Shown: positions 23,092 to 34,430 of the stretch, in pieces | How the letters are laid out: every line of letters starts with the position of its first letter | Numbering within the stretch: the first letter of the stretch is position 1 | Source of the DNA: Aegilops tauschii subsp. strangulata | Lineage: Eukaryota; Streptophyta; Magnoliopsida; Poales; Poaceae | Assembly: GCF_002575655.3 (NCBI RefSeq) | Contig: NC_053037.3 | Location: forward strand, 206,958,243-207,022,242 | Direction of reading: 5' to 3' | Length of the DNA stretch: 64,000 bases | Position numbers and translations under genes: made by a program | The notes under the pieces: model-generated | What the model was told of the DNA's origin: nothing | The model's input: the letters and a program-made list of their open reading frames with translations, nothing else | Databases searched by the model: none

Positions 23092-26000
23092 TGTCACATC
23101 CCTAGTTCTGGTATGACCTAGACTAGCTAGTCATGTGTGCCTCATGTTTAAATTCAAATGAAATTTGAATTGAGGAATTTTCAAAGCCTCAGAATCCTTT
23201 TTAAAAATGATCAAGATAAAACTGCCTCAAACAAGTCCAAGAAAATGTTCCTGTTATCCTCTGGAAATATTGACAAGGGTTAAAATCCAAACCAATATTT
23301 TTGGTGTCTCAGAAATATTTATTTTGGGCCTTTGAATTAAATCAATAGTTATTTGCATTGGAGATATAAATTCCTATAAATACTTTTATAACTCCAACAA
23401 TTCTGAAAACTTGTGAGTGGCTCTGAATATTTTGTATCAGGCAACATAATAATTTTCAGAAGCTACAAAATTTTTTGGTCTAGAAACTAAATCAAAACAG
23501 AAAAACGAAAATAGAAAACAAAAACAGAAAGAAGTAGAAAGGATAGAAACTTACCTGGCGCGCTTACCTGGCCCGTCTCTGTAGCTAGCCCAGCCCACCA
23601 GGCCGAAGCGGCGTCTTCAACCTCTGCCAGTAGGCAGAGGCGTGTCGCCCGCGCACACACCGGACGCCACCTCCTGCTTCCTCTCCCCCTGGTCCTTCTC
23701 GCGACGCCAGGAGACGTCCCCGACCTCCCCTGCCTCTCCCTCGCTGTCTAGCCCTCTCCCTCTCCTCTGGATCTCGCTCTCTCGTAGCCCCGAGCAACCC
23801 CGAGAATCGCTGCAGCTCGCCGTCGTGCACCGCCGCAGCAACCGCCCACCCGAGGTCTCCTCACCGTGTTCCCCGACTCCACCGAGCTCCTCCGCATCAC
23901 CTAGTCAACGGCCACAAGTAGGGAAGCCCCACAACGCCGGGCTCGTCACCGTCTTCCACCTTCGACCGCCGGATGCCGCCCTCGATTTCGTCGCCATGAG
24001 GGCCTCCCCGACCTCAACGTCGACGCCCCTGCAATCACCGTGAGCCCCGCATTCTTTCTCCGCTGTTTCCTCCCCTCGCGCTCGAGCTCTAGCCCTGCCT
24101 GCTGCCGCACCCGAGAGCTCCCCGCCGCCGGCCATGTCGCCACCGTGAGCAGGGCCCGTTTAAGCCACGCCCGAGCACGTCGTTGAGATCCTGCAGATCC
24201 CTACGACCCAACCGTATGCCTAGCTTGCTTCGCCGTGCACCACAGTGCCATCTCGCTCGAAGCCGTGGCTCCGCCGCCGCGGGAGCTCGACGCCGTCGAC
24301 GTTCCCGGCCGTCCCCGTGGCACCTGAGGCCACCGTTGGATGCGCGCGAGTGTGGGCCTCCTCCTGGTGCCCTTCGCTCGCCCAGCCGCCCCATATAGCG
24401 CCGCCCCGTGTGGACTCCGCCACGCGGGAAGGTCGCCGGCGGCTTAACTCCGGCCGCGCCGACGTGGCACCATCATTAGTGGCTAATGACGCCACTAAAC
24501 TAACCCCTAGCTCACTAACGGATGGACCCCACCCCTAATTAACCCCGGGTTTACTTTCCTGCTTAGATTAGTGATAACCTAGCGGGACCCACACGTCAGC
24601 ATTGACTTTGCTGACGCGGCAGTTGACCAGGCCCACCTGTCAGCCACACAAACCAGCCCTGGGTCACTGACCAGTGGGCCCCACTGGTCAGGTTTGACCC
24701 AGACCAGCCCTGTTGACTTGCTGACATCATTATGACATCAGGCTGACCCAGTAATTATTTTCTGGGATTTTAAAATAAATCAGAAATGATTTATTTATTT
24801 CAGAAAATGTCCTAAACTTCTAAAAATCATAGAAAATCAACCATAGCTCCAAATCAAATAAATTATATATGAAAAATGATCAGAAAAATCCAATCTATTC
24901 ATTGGGACTGGTTTCATGCATGTTAAAGCTACTTAACCCTGCTGTTTAGATCAAACATGATCATGCACTCTTTTGAATTCATAACTTGAGTTAGTATTTG
25001 AATCTTTGATTCAAATAAGCTCAAACCACCCTGGTTGTAGTTGCATTAGCCCAACACACTCATATTACCATGTCACATTCATGCATCATATTTTTGCATT
25101 GCATTGATTGTGCTTTCTCTCTGTTGCTGCTAATTGTCCCCTCTCAGTAGACATGTGTTTCGACGATGAATTCGACGACACTGATGAAGAGCTATACTAT
25201 CTTCAGAAGTGCCAGGCAAGCAAAACCCCCTTGTTCATTTCGATACAATCCCACTCTCTCGCTCCTGCTCTCTTTTACTGCATTAGGACAACAACGATTC
25301 AACTGTTACATGTTGCGGTAGTTGAACCCTTTCCTCTGCATGACCTGTCATTGCCACAGTAAATAGATGAAACCCACTAGCATGAGTAGGAGTTGTTTGA
25401 GCCTTGATGTGCGTACTCATTCATGCTTGTTGTCATGCCTACTACTGCTTAGAGTTGAGTCAGGTCTGATTCATCGGGGATGAATTGGAGGTGTGTGAAC
25501 ATGTTCTACTGTTGAGAGCTAAGTGTGCGAACACGATTTGGTAAAGGTAGCGGTGAGAGGCCATGTAGGAGTACATGGTGGGTTGTCTCATTGAAACCGT
25601 CCTCAGGAACTGAGTTCTGTGTTTGTGATCCATGAACAGCTACTACCACGTGTTGGGCCCGAAACCAATGGACCCTCTCGACTTATTAATCGCCTTGATC
25701 TCTGTCCAGGAGTTGCAACTAGTTTCTGGTGTTTGTAGGATATGTGTTGGAGGCCGTGCGTAGCGCTGACCCTAGGGGTGGGCTATGATGCGGTAGATAC
25801 ACTGTGGCTCGGTGTACCGGGCGCCCGTTTGGTGTCTCGGGAACCCTGCACACATCGTTTGGGGCTGTGAGCGAAACCCCGGCCGGATCTCCTCGCGGAT
25901 GGAACTCGAATAGGCGATAAACCTGGACTAGAGACTTGTCTGGTTATTCAGGTCGTGGCCGACTCCCTCGCCAGGCTTCCGCTTGAAGGTTGCCGAGATA

Positions 26001-27315
26001 CACGACGTGTACATGGTGGTAAGTGGCGAGAGCGTGTGTGAAGAAGTACACCCCTGCAGGGTTATAAATGATCTATTCGAATAGCCGCGTCCGCGGTAAT
26101 GGACTTCTGGGTTGCCTGTACAGTTCATAGACAAGTGAAAGTGGATACTCTAAAATGCGCAAGATAAGCGTGAGTGCTATGGATGGCGTTCTCGTAGGGA
26201 GACGGGAGCGGATCCATAGTGGTGTATTGATATGGTGAATATGTGGACTCGTGTGCGCCACCTCAAAAGAGTTACCAGCATTCGTAGTTCAGGATAGCCA
26301 CTGAGTCAAAGCTGGCTTGCTGCAGTTAAACTCCACCACCCCCTTTGTTGATACCGATGCATATGTAGATAGTTCTGATGTAAGTCTTGCTGGGTACATT
26401 TGTACTCACGTTTGCCTATTTTATGTTTTTGCAGAGAGACGTCGGTCTCGCTAGTAATTCTGCATGGACTTCGACGTTTAGCTTGTTACCTCAGCTACGA
26501 TCTTGTGCCCTCGGCAGGGTCTTGTAAATAGTCAGGCTTCTCAGCCTTCTTCATTTGTAGTTGTGTGTACTCAGACAAGTTAAGCTTCCGCATGTGCTTG
26601 TTGCTTGTATGCTCTGTATGTTGGGTCCTGAGACCCATGTTTGTAATATTTGGCTCCTCGGAGCCTAATGAATAAATACTTTGAGTCATAGAGTTTTGTT
26701 GTGATGCCATGTTGTATTTACACATATCGAGCATATTGTGTGTATGATTGAAATGCTTGGTATGTGTGGGATCCGACAACCTTGTTGTTTATCCTTGGTA
26801 GCCTCTCTTATGGGGAAATGTAGTCATGTGCTTCCATGAGCCATAGTAGTCCGCTACAGCCCGGTTCACCGGAGTCCTGCTAGCCTAGCACTACTGCTCC
26901 GGAACACTTGACTGGCCGGCATGTGATTCACTTCATTCCTGTGTCTGTCCCTTCGGGGAAATGTCACGCGGTGACATCCGGAGTCCTGCCTAGCCTGCTA
27001 CAACCCGGTTCACCGAAGTCCTGTTAGCCCAGTGCTACAGCCTGAATTCGCACGCTGCTGACCGACATGCTCGATGTTGATTCATGTATGCTTGTCCCCG
27101 TAAGTTAGTGCCACTTTGGGTTCACGACTAGTCATGTCGGCCCGGGTTCTCTGTCATATGGATGCTAGCGACACTATCATGTACGTGAGCCAAAAGTCGC
27201 AAACGGTCTCGGGCCATGGTAAGGCGACACCCGTGGGAATACCGTGCGTGAGGCCGCAAAGTGATATGAGGTGTTACCGACTAGATCGATGTGACTTGGA
27301 ATCGGGGTCCTGACA
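23092..27315 (+). mobile_element. 3' LTR of the outer Tekay-like element
   Basis: This is a 4224-bp copy of 2429-6644 with scattered substitutions and small indels, for example an extra TATGACATCA-like insertion near 24730. The LTR ends are TGTCACATCC and TCCTGACA. The shared CCCTGCAGGG core lies near 26051. Confidence 0.92.
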
Positions 27316-27570
27316 CACATGATATTCTCCCGGGGAGGAGGGGTGCAGAACAAATCATTGTTTGGGAGGGTGGGGACAAATATAATCTAAACAATCCTAA
27401 ACACAGTTTCACAATTTTATCTAAGGTCGAGGGGTTAACCCCCGACAATCTACATAGCTCCGCCTAAACACAACATTTGCATGTACTGTAGTACTAGACT
27501 TAATATTCATGTTTGAGTTTCCTGTTCATTTTAAATATTGAATTGAGGACCATGTATGTCTTCCATTTTA
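27316..27570. other. Target DNA right of the outer Tekay-like element
   Basis: The first bases continue the linker of the 1541-2428 array (CACATGATATTCT). The rest is A/T-rich and aligns with 31640-31750 (shared AAATATAATCTAAAC and ATAGCTCC). No gene is seen. Confidence 0.5.
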
Positions 27571-27729
27571 CTCCCTTTGTTCCTAAATATTAGTATCTTT
27601 AGAGATTTCAAATGAACTGCCACATACGGATGTATATAGACATATTTTAGAGTGTAGATTCACTCATTTTGCTCCGTATGTACTCACTTGTTGAAATCTC
27701 TAAAAGACTAATATTTAGGAAAAAAGGAG
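27571..27729. mobile_element. Stowaway MITE
   Basis: A 159-bp element with terminal inverted repeats CTCCCTTTGTTCCTAAATAT and its partner ending ATATTTAGGAAAAAAGGAG, flanked by TA on both sides (27569-27570, 27730-27731). The CTCCCT-CGTTCC type terminus and TA target are those of the Stowaway (Tc1/mariner-derived) group common in Triticeae. It has no coding capacity. Confidence 0.9.
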
Positions 27730-27777
27730 TATTTTTGAATTTGTGTCATACATGCATGGTTTGGAAAAATAGATGCA

Positions 27778-28475
27778 CTATACTTATTGGATTGTTGTTG
27801 TGTTCGTGTGTGTGTGTGTGGTCATATGCTTGATACATACAAAGTTTTCTCACCACCATACCGTTCATATTTAAATTTGAATTTGCAATGAAAAACTTAC
27901 TAGGGATACCATTAAATGTGAAATCCACGTTGAGATCACTATATCACAAACTCACTCTAATTCAATAACTTGTCAGAAATCAATTATCACGTTGAGATTA
28001 ATATTTGCAAGGAAAATACGGACATTGTAGTACACATAGATTCGTTCGGCAACTTAAAAGATTCCTTTAGTATACTTGAATGGTAGGACCCAACGGCGTA
28101 CCAACTAGACCTTGGCTCGTCTTGATCTATACTTATTGGATTGTTGTTGTGTTCGTGTGTGTGTGTGTGGTCATATGCTTGATACATACAAAGTTTTCTC
28201 ACCACCATACCGTTCATCTTTTAAATTTGAATTTGCAATGAAAAACTTACTCGGGATACCATGAAATGTGAAATCCACGTTGAGATCACTATATCACAAA
28301 CTCACTCTAATTCAAGAACTCGTCATAAATCAATTACCACGTTGAGATTACTATTTGCAAGGAAAATACGGGCATTGTAATACACATAGATTCGTTCGGC
28401 AATTTAAAAGATTCCTTTCGTATTCTCGAATGGTAGGACCCAACGGCGTACCTGCCAGACCTTGACTCGTGTTGA
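27778..28475. repeat. 349-bp tandem duplication, two units
   Basis: Unit 1 starts at about 27781 and unit 2 at 28130, both with TACTTATTGGATTGTTGTTG and a GT microsatellite, and both end near a CCAACGGCGTACC sequence. The copies are nearly identical, so the duplication looks recent. A single diverged unit lies at about 32920-33330. Short frames in the units carry no recognisable domain. Confidence 0.8.
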
Positions 28476-28640
28476 TCCTAAAAAAACGGGCTCGTGTCCT
28501 TCTGGTGGCGTGCATTGTACGCACATTAGCCAACCCCAACCAGTTGAGCCTCCGCATTTTGAGTCGAAATATCTGGCGGCCAGAATTCCAGCCCTAGGAA
28601 ATCCCCCTCATGTCCCCCAGTCCATAATAACTACCGATGA

Positions 28641-29440
28641 ACAATGGAGGGATGCTTTAGTAACTAGACAACATTACCTACCATGCCGAGCACGATTCAA
28701 TTCCCTCGGTCGCCGCTACCCAAGGTCACCCATCAACTTCATTGCCTAGTACTAATAGGAGTACTACACCAGGATGAGAACAGAATTGCAACCGTTTGTT
28801 CGTGCCTAGTACTTGAGTTAATATATCAAGCAATGCACTGGTACGGAGGGATTATCCTTTTACTCTGCATATATAACTTGTCTGAAGTCTAACTAAGGAA
28901 AATGTTTGACCAAATCCTTTATTAAGAAATACAACAGGAAATATGTATCGCATGAAACTGAGCATGGTCACGTGATATGGCACAAATATTCCGACGTAAT
29001 TTTTTTCTTCAATTTGAGACAAGCTGCTTATGAGAAGTTGCACAAATGAAGAGCCAAGGTATTTTGGAACAAAGACCTGTCACGTTAAGGCGAACGCTTT
29101 CACTATTGAAACCGTGGGCGTTTACGTGCCGCCACGAGTCCTGCTTCTCATTGGCAGGTGCCGTCTGAGCAAGCGTGTGAGTCGACGGGAGGCGTGCGAG
29201 CAGACCGCTGCGCCGGCTGACAGCGAGGAGTGCGAGCAGACCGCTGCGCAGGCTCACCGGGAGGCGAGCCCTTTGACCAGGCTCCGCCACGCACCTTCAT
29301 CCCAACTGCTCCCACTTTTAATGTCGCCGGCGCCGCAGTTTAAAATCAACCCCACACTACCCGGTATCGCTACAATCTTCTCTCTTCCTCTCTGATTCTC
29401 CTGTCGTCTACCTCCAACCAGCCTGACCTAACCGTACGCC
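28641..29440. other. Stretch upstream of the Pro/Ala-rich pseudogene
   Basis: No gene was recognised in 28641-29090. From 29100 the base content rises, with a direct repeat GAGTGCGAGCAGACCGCTGC around 29195 and 29228, a possible TATA-like TTTAAAATCAAC at 29339 and a pyrimidine-rich leader (TCTCTCTTCCTCTCTG) before the ATG at 29441. It reads like a promoter and 5' UTR. Confidence 0.4.
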
Positions 29441-30634
29441 ATGCCGCATCATGAAGGTTTGCCCTTAGTCTTCCAGTTTCCTAAGGAAGACACCCAGCTG
29501 GAGTCTCACGAACATAAGGTGCTTTGTGACGAGCTTGAACCGGCCTTGCAGGAAGACGCCGGGCCTATCCCCGCTCTCGTTCCGGCTCCCGTCTCCCCCA
29601 CTGCGCCAGCGCCCTTCCCCGTGGCATTGATGGGCTAGGAGCCGCACATTGTCGCCGAGCTTGATGCCACGGGGTTCCACGATGTCCCCGAGGGAGTCCT
29701 GGATTATGGGGTCCTTGGATGGCCGGGCTTTGTGACATGGGCCGGATTGATGGGTCGTTAAGATACAAGATAGAAGACCCTTCCCCGTGACCGGATGGGA
29801 CTCTCCTTTGCGTGGATGGCAAGATTGGCTTCCCAATGTGTAGTTTCCTTCCCCTGTAAACCGACTCTGTACAACCCTAGCTTCGTCCGGTGTCTATATA
29901 AACCGGAGGGTTTAGTCCGTAGAGGCTATCACAAATCATATAGGCTAGACATCTAGGGTTTAGCCATTACGATCTCGAGGTAGATCAACTCCTGTAAACC
30001 CCTATACTCATCAAAGTCAATCAAGCAGGAAGTAGGGTATTACCTCCATTAAGAGGGCCCAAACCTGGTAAACATCGCGTCCCCTTGTCTCCTGTTACCA
30101 TCGATCCTCGGACGCACAGTTCGGGACCCCCTACCCGAGATCGGCCGATTTTGACACCGACAGTCCCTGCTGACTTTCATGCACCCGTGCACCTGCTAGC
30201 GCATGCGCCTGCACGTGCACTGACACGCACGCTCGTGCACCTGCCAGCGCATGCGCCTGCACGTGCACTGACGTGCGCGCCCGTGCCGGTGCCCGTGCAC
30301 ATGAATGTCTCTGCCGCGCCATTGCCAGCGCCTGTCCCCGCGCGGGTGCCAGTGCCCCCCTCAGCGGCATGGATGGCCGCCGTCGACCACTTCCTTGCAC
30401 CAATGCCAGTCGCCTCCTCCTGCTAGTTGACTCGCTCCTAGAGACCAAAGTCTAGAACATTGTGTCCTTCCATGAAGCTAGGGCCAACGTCCAGGAGTAC
30501 GCCAACAATGGCGCGAGAAGCCGCCGCCACCGCCGCCGTCGGTCAGTGGCCCGACGACACACAGAGCACGACAGAGGAGCCGCTTCCCACAGCAAGACGC
30601 CCCCGCCGCTACCGCGTAATCTTAATTTGCCATG
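29441..30634 (+). pseudogene. Pro/Ala-rich protein pseudogene split by a solo LTR
   Basis: The frame opens with MPHHEGLPLVFQFPKED at 29441 and stops at TAG 29636-29638. Ignoring that stop, it stays open to the solo LTR (29689). With one duplication copy removed it continues in the same frame to 30426, through a repeated LPAHAPARALTR-like unit and a Pro/Val/Ala-rich stretch. In another frame coding-like sequence then goes on (ETKV, stop, NIVSFHEARANVQEYANNG, then an Arg-rich RRHRRRR run) to TGA near 30634. Lesions are therefore two CAG-to-TAG-type stops, one frameshift and the insertion. I do not recognise the family; it may be a low-copy host gene or a gene carried by some repeat. Confidence 0.55.
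29689..30162 (+). mobile_element. Solo LTR of the TGAGGGAGTCC family
   Basis: A 474-bp single LTR related to those at 39311-39787 and 63408-63857. Its first base has changed (CGAGGGAGTCC) and it ends TTTTGACACCGACA. The 5-bp duplication GTCCC lies at 29684-29688 and 30163-30167, so it arose by LTR-LTR recombination after a normal insertion. TATATAAACCGGAGGG marks its promoter. It lies in the coding part of the pseudogene above. Confidence 0.93.
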
Positions 30635-31640
30635 AAAAACGTTCGGATTGCCATGCTTAAAATCCGAGCGTTTATTATTTCCGTTTATTTTAGATCGATC
30701 GTCGTATGAATGTAAAGTCGGAGTCAGATTGAGTGAAATCTATGGTTTGATCGATTGAATGTTCTGCTAGAGCCGTATCAAATTAAATATAAAACGTCAT
30801 CAAGCCACATGTATTCCTTCTCATCCAATGACTTAGACTGCTTCAATGTCGAGCGCTCAACACGTTTAGCCTGCAGTTAATTTCATGCCAAAAATAGTGC
30901 TAATCACATAATAACATGCAAATAATATCCTACTTAATATCCGCATGCACTTAATATACTTCCAAATTAACGTGCATTGCACATACACATTGACTAGTAC
31001 TACTAGTACATGAAACTTGTGCCGTAACTTGTGAACGCGTCCAGATATGGTCAACGGCAACATCGCCCGCGAGTTCTTCGTGTTTGCCCGTGTGTCTAAA
31101 TGCAGAAGGGGAGGAGAGAGAGCGCACACATGGAACCCACCAGTAAGTGAAGGCAAATAGTACGTGCTAATGAGCCGGTCCCACTAATGTACTAAAAATA
31201 AGATTACATGTTATCCATTAAATAGGCTGTGGTAATATAAAAACATTATATGAACAAAGGGGGTAGAACAAACATTGTTGTTCTACGTATTTTGCCTATT
31301 GGCGTGCGGCTTGAAGGCCCTGGTCCCATGTTAGATCCTCGTCCTTTATTTTTTTAATTTGTATATGAGTCCAAATTTGTTTCATGACAGGTGGGCCCCT
31401 CGGTGTGTAGTTTGTAGCACTTTAATTTGTGGGTCGAAATTTGTTCCATTCCAGGTGGACTATCGGTGTGTAGTTTTGTAGCTTACTTGTAATAATAAAA
31501 GAGAACAACATAGTTTTTTTGCAATAATACCATGGTGCGGCGTTGAAGGCGAGAAAGGACGTGCGAGAGAGCGATGACCGAGCCAGAGGGAAATCAATTG
31601 GGGGAGGTGCGGGGGTTGCAACGGTGTTCGGAGTAGTTGT
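30635..31640. other. Non-coding stretch, nothing recognised
   Basis: A/T-rich sequence that probably starts with the 3' UTR of the pseudogene. Two similar sentences (GGTGGGCCCCTCGGTGTGTAG near 31391 and GGTGGACTATCGGTGTGTAG near 31454) form a short local duplication. No gene or transposon end is seen. Confidence 0.4.
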
Positions 31641-33500
31641 GGGCTGAATGCTATGAAAATATAATCTAAACCCACCGGAATAAATGCCTACACAAATTAA
31701 TCCAAGGTTGGAGTCCCCCTCGCAATGTAAATAGCTCCATCTTTGGGAGGGATGGAGATGTAGCTTCAATGTGTGGAAGATACGGCGTGAGAAACGAGGT
31801 CAATCGAGAGACAAATAGATAGAGAGACAAAGTGAGTGTGATGCGACATTCATTGAAAAGATATATATGCTCGGGAGAGATATTGTCGGATTGAGCTTTT
31901 GGGAAGGGTGAGGGCTGTAAGATAGAGCTTGAGAGATGATACAGTCACAGACATGTAGATATATTTTGTGCGTGGAAGGAAGCAAGGTCAATCAATTACA
32001 TATATAAAGGGAGAGAGATTAAGTGAGTGTGGGTCGTCGTGTGATCGAAAGAGTGAGATGGGTTGGAGAGAGTGACCTAGATAGACAGTGTGCGTGAGAG
32101 AGTATACAATATGAATATGTCGAATTGGGCTCAAACATGGAGATATATCATTTGTGTCCGAGAAAGAGCGATGTCAATCGAGACATACAAAGAGAGAGAG
32201 AGAGAGAGGGGGAGAGAGCGAGAGAGAGAAAGATTGAGCGAGCGTAGCCCGCCATCAGGTCGAAAGAGTGGGGGCGGCTTGGATGGACTGACCTAGATAG
32301 ACAATATGTATGAGAGAGTATAGAGTATGTCGATCGAGGCCCGAACAGGGAGATATATCATTTGTGTGTGAAAGAAAACGAGGTTAATCGAGACTCAGAT
32401 AAAGAGAGCAATATTGAGCGAGTGTGGCCCGCCATGCCGAAGAAAGAGTGAGACAGACTCGAGGGAGTGACCTAGATAGACAACTTGCGTGTGTGGACAC
32501 GAGAGGTTGGGGGGCTAGATAGGCAATGCATGTATCTAGCGAGAGAGGGTGGGAGGGAGAGAGAGGGAAAGAGAGAGCTCGGCATGGGGTGCAATGGCGG
32601 GTGTGTGAGGTAAATACATTTGGTAACAGAGTGGAAAAAGGGGGTTGTGTAGTTGAGATAGTTAGAGATCTAAACATGGAGAGAAAGAATGAACGTGTGT
32701 CAGAAACCGATAGCTTCCTAAGGCGGTTAGGAGAGGAAGATTGACCGATACAAGAAGTATGTAGTGTGTGTGCCGAGGGAGTGGGGCTAAAAACAACATT
32801 TGAATGTAGATAGTACGAGATTTAATATCGTACATTGTAAGATTTGAACTGAGGACCATGCATATGGGTAATTACTTCGAATTCGTGCCATACTAGGTTT
32901 GGAAAAGTTGACATTGACTTGATTGTTGTGCTATTTTGTAGTTCATATGTTTGAATCCATCCAAAGTTTTCTCACTACCATGGTGTTCATCATATACATA
33001 TGAATTTGTATTAAAAAAGTAGCGTGGATACCGTGAAATGCGAAATCCACGTTAGAATCGGAGATTGCTATGTGACACACACTCCAATTCAAATAACTAA
33101 TTATGTGACACACACTCTAATCCACGTTAGCGTGCATACCGTGGATACCGTTTCAATTTTTTTTCAAATAACTCCTCATTATTTAATTTATAGTATCTCG
33201 TTTAGAATGACTAATTATTTGCAAGGAAAACACAGGCATGGTAATACATACAGATACGTTTGCAAATGAAAGAAGATTCATTTGCATTCTCAAATGTAGC
33301 CACACCAGGCAGACCAGGGTCGTGTCGTGGTGGTCGCGTGTGTCGTACGGATGCTTAGCACCGAGCCACCCACCCCCTCCCTCCCCAATAAAAAGAACGA
33401 CGACAAAGTAAGTTCGCGCTTCTACGTTTCGGATTGAAATATCTGGCGGCCCCAATTCCAGCCCTGCAAAATCTCCCTTCTCCACCGTCCCCTTCCGCGC
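31600..33500. repeat. Duplicated block B (partner at 27340-28640)
   Basis: This is the diverged partner of block A, with the same landmarks in the same order. It carries the GA-rich array between the ATAGCTCC and ACAACATTTG landmarks. It leads directly into the gene-like region from about 33580. Confidence 0.6.
31795..32530. repeat. GA-rich tandem array, about four units
   Basis: Units of 186 to 210 bp start with GGTCAATCGAG-like boxes at 31799, 31986, 32172 and 32382. They also repeat GTGACCTAGATAGACA (near 32071, 32286, 32467) and GAGATATATCATTTGTGTG. A purine run of (GA)n type lies at 32192-32240. Purine-rich sequence continues to about 32760. The array is absent from the duplicated block A. 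Confidence 0.75.
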
Positions 33501-33579
33501 CTAGATTTCTCAAATCCCAAATTCGCCGCCAACCCAAGCAAAGTTCGAATCGCCCCTCATCTCTTCTCTTTCCCCACCT

Positions 33580-34380
33580 CTGTGCCGGATGACGGCGACG
33601 AAGACGACGGTCGCGCTTCACCACCGCACCGGAGCTACCTCATCTACGCCCTCGTCCACCGCACCGGGTGGTCCACCGACAACGTCGGCCGCCGCAACCG
33701 ACGTGCCTCATGGACACTGACTTCCACGACATTAGGTGCGCTTCACCGACGCCGTCTCCAACCTCATCGGGGCTACTTCACCAAGCACATTGTCGCACCT
33801 CCGCCCCCGGAGGCCATTGGGGCTTCACCAACAGTCTCGTCCGCTGCATCGTAGCGCTATGCTGCCACTCAAGATCTGCATACATGCGCGGCCAGCCAAC
33901 GCTAGCGAATCACCCTCAACGGCTCTAAAGTGACCCGCACTCCAGCTAGGTGAGCATGCCGAAACGCCGACCCGAACTAGGTATCCACACATCACTCCCT
34001 TGTGCACTGTTCCGACGATGTTTGGATATCCTTTCACTGCTCTCTTAGCTTGCACGCCTATGCAACTCTGACTTTAACTCTTGTTTCTTCTAGAGATATC
34101 ATCTGAAACAAGCAAAACCATTTTTTTAGTGAAGCATGACGGCGCTACGGGATCTGGTACACATCCTGCACACCCGTATAACCTTGTAAGTATCTGTCCC
34201 CTGGTACAACGACAAGGTCGATTCCTCTTATTTTATCAACCATTCGCCATGTCAAAATGCAGAGGGGGATGCAAGGAGCACAAGGGCTGCACATCCAAGC
34301 AAGTGGTAATATGGACTTGTACATGGAACATCCCAAGCACAAGTAGAGCTGCAGTGAGCATGTACAACGAGCTAGCGTAA
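33580..34380 (+). other. Gene-like region: possible first exons
   Basis: After a C-rich leader the strand has a GC-rich block (33580-33855) with no convincing ATG frame. A better exon candidate is 34095-34187: acceptor TTTCTTCTAG, an open frame reading ISSETSKTIFLVKHDGATG, and donor GTAAGTATC. A second candidate is about 34262-34376: acceptor ATGCAG, a frame ending AAVSMYNELA, and donor GTAAGT. I do not recognise the protein. It could be a host gene, a pseudogene or a gene from a DNA transposon. Confidence 0.35.
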
Positions 34381-34430
34381 GTCCATGCATTCCATTTAAT
34401 TCGTACTGGCCTGCGTGCATGATTTGTGTG

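Larger units (their letters stand above)
2429..27315 (+). mobile_element. Tekay-like Gypsy element with very long LTRs (hosts a nested element)
   Basis: The element is bounded by TGTCACATCCC at the left, TCCTGACA at the right and a CACAT duplication. Its LTRs are 4216 and 4224 bp. A methionine-tRNA-type primer site follows the left LTR and a purine-rich AGTGGGGG stretch precedes the right one, giving plus orientation. Once the nested insertion (7189-20207) is removed, the interior is only about 3.4 kb (6645-7188 and 20208-23091) and holds only a decayed reverse transcriptase trace. It is therefore a non-autonomous or badly decayed member of the Tekay/Del chromovirus group. The clade call rests on LTR size, the primer site and a 3' palindrome shared with the nested chromodomain element. 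Confidence 0.85.
27340..28640. repeat. Duplicated block A (partner at 31600-33500)
   Basis: Several landmarks occur in the same order in both blocks: AAATATAATCTAAAC, ATAGCTCC, ACAACATTTG-ATGTA, TTGAGGACCATG, AAAGTTTTCTCAC, GAAATCCACGTT and AAATATCTGGCGGCC. Block A has the MITE and the second 349-bp unit; block B has a GA-rich array of about 1 kb instead. This is an old local segmental duplication, possibly of a gene's upstream region. Confidence 0.65.

Noticed and set aside
31795..32760. Purine-rich array as a possible regulatory (GAGA-type) element
   Set aside because: The repeat structure explains it; nothing in the sequence ties it to a particular gene.
33582..33854. A 90-codon frame considered as the first exon of a gene
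   Set aside because: It would need a GTG start; no ATG supports it, so only the region is annotated.
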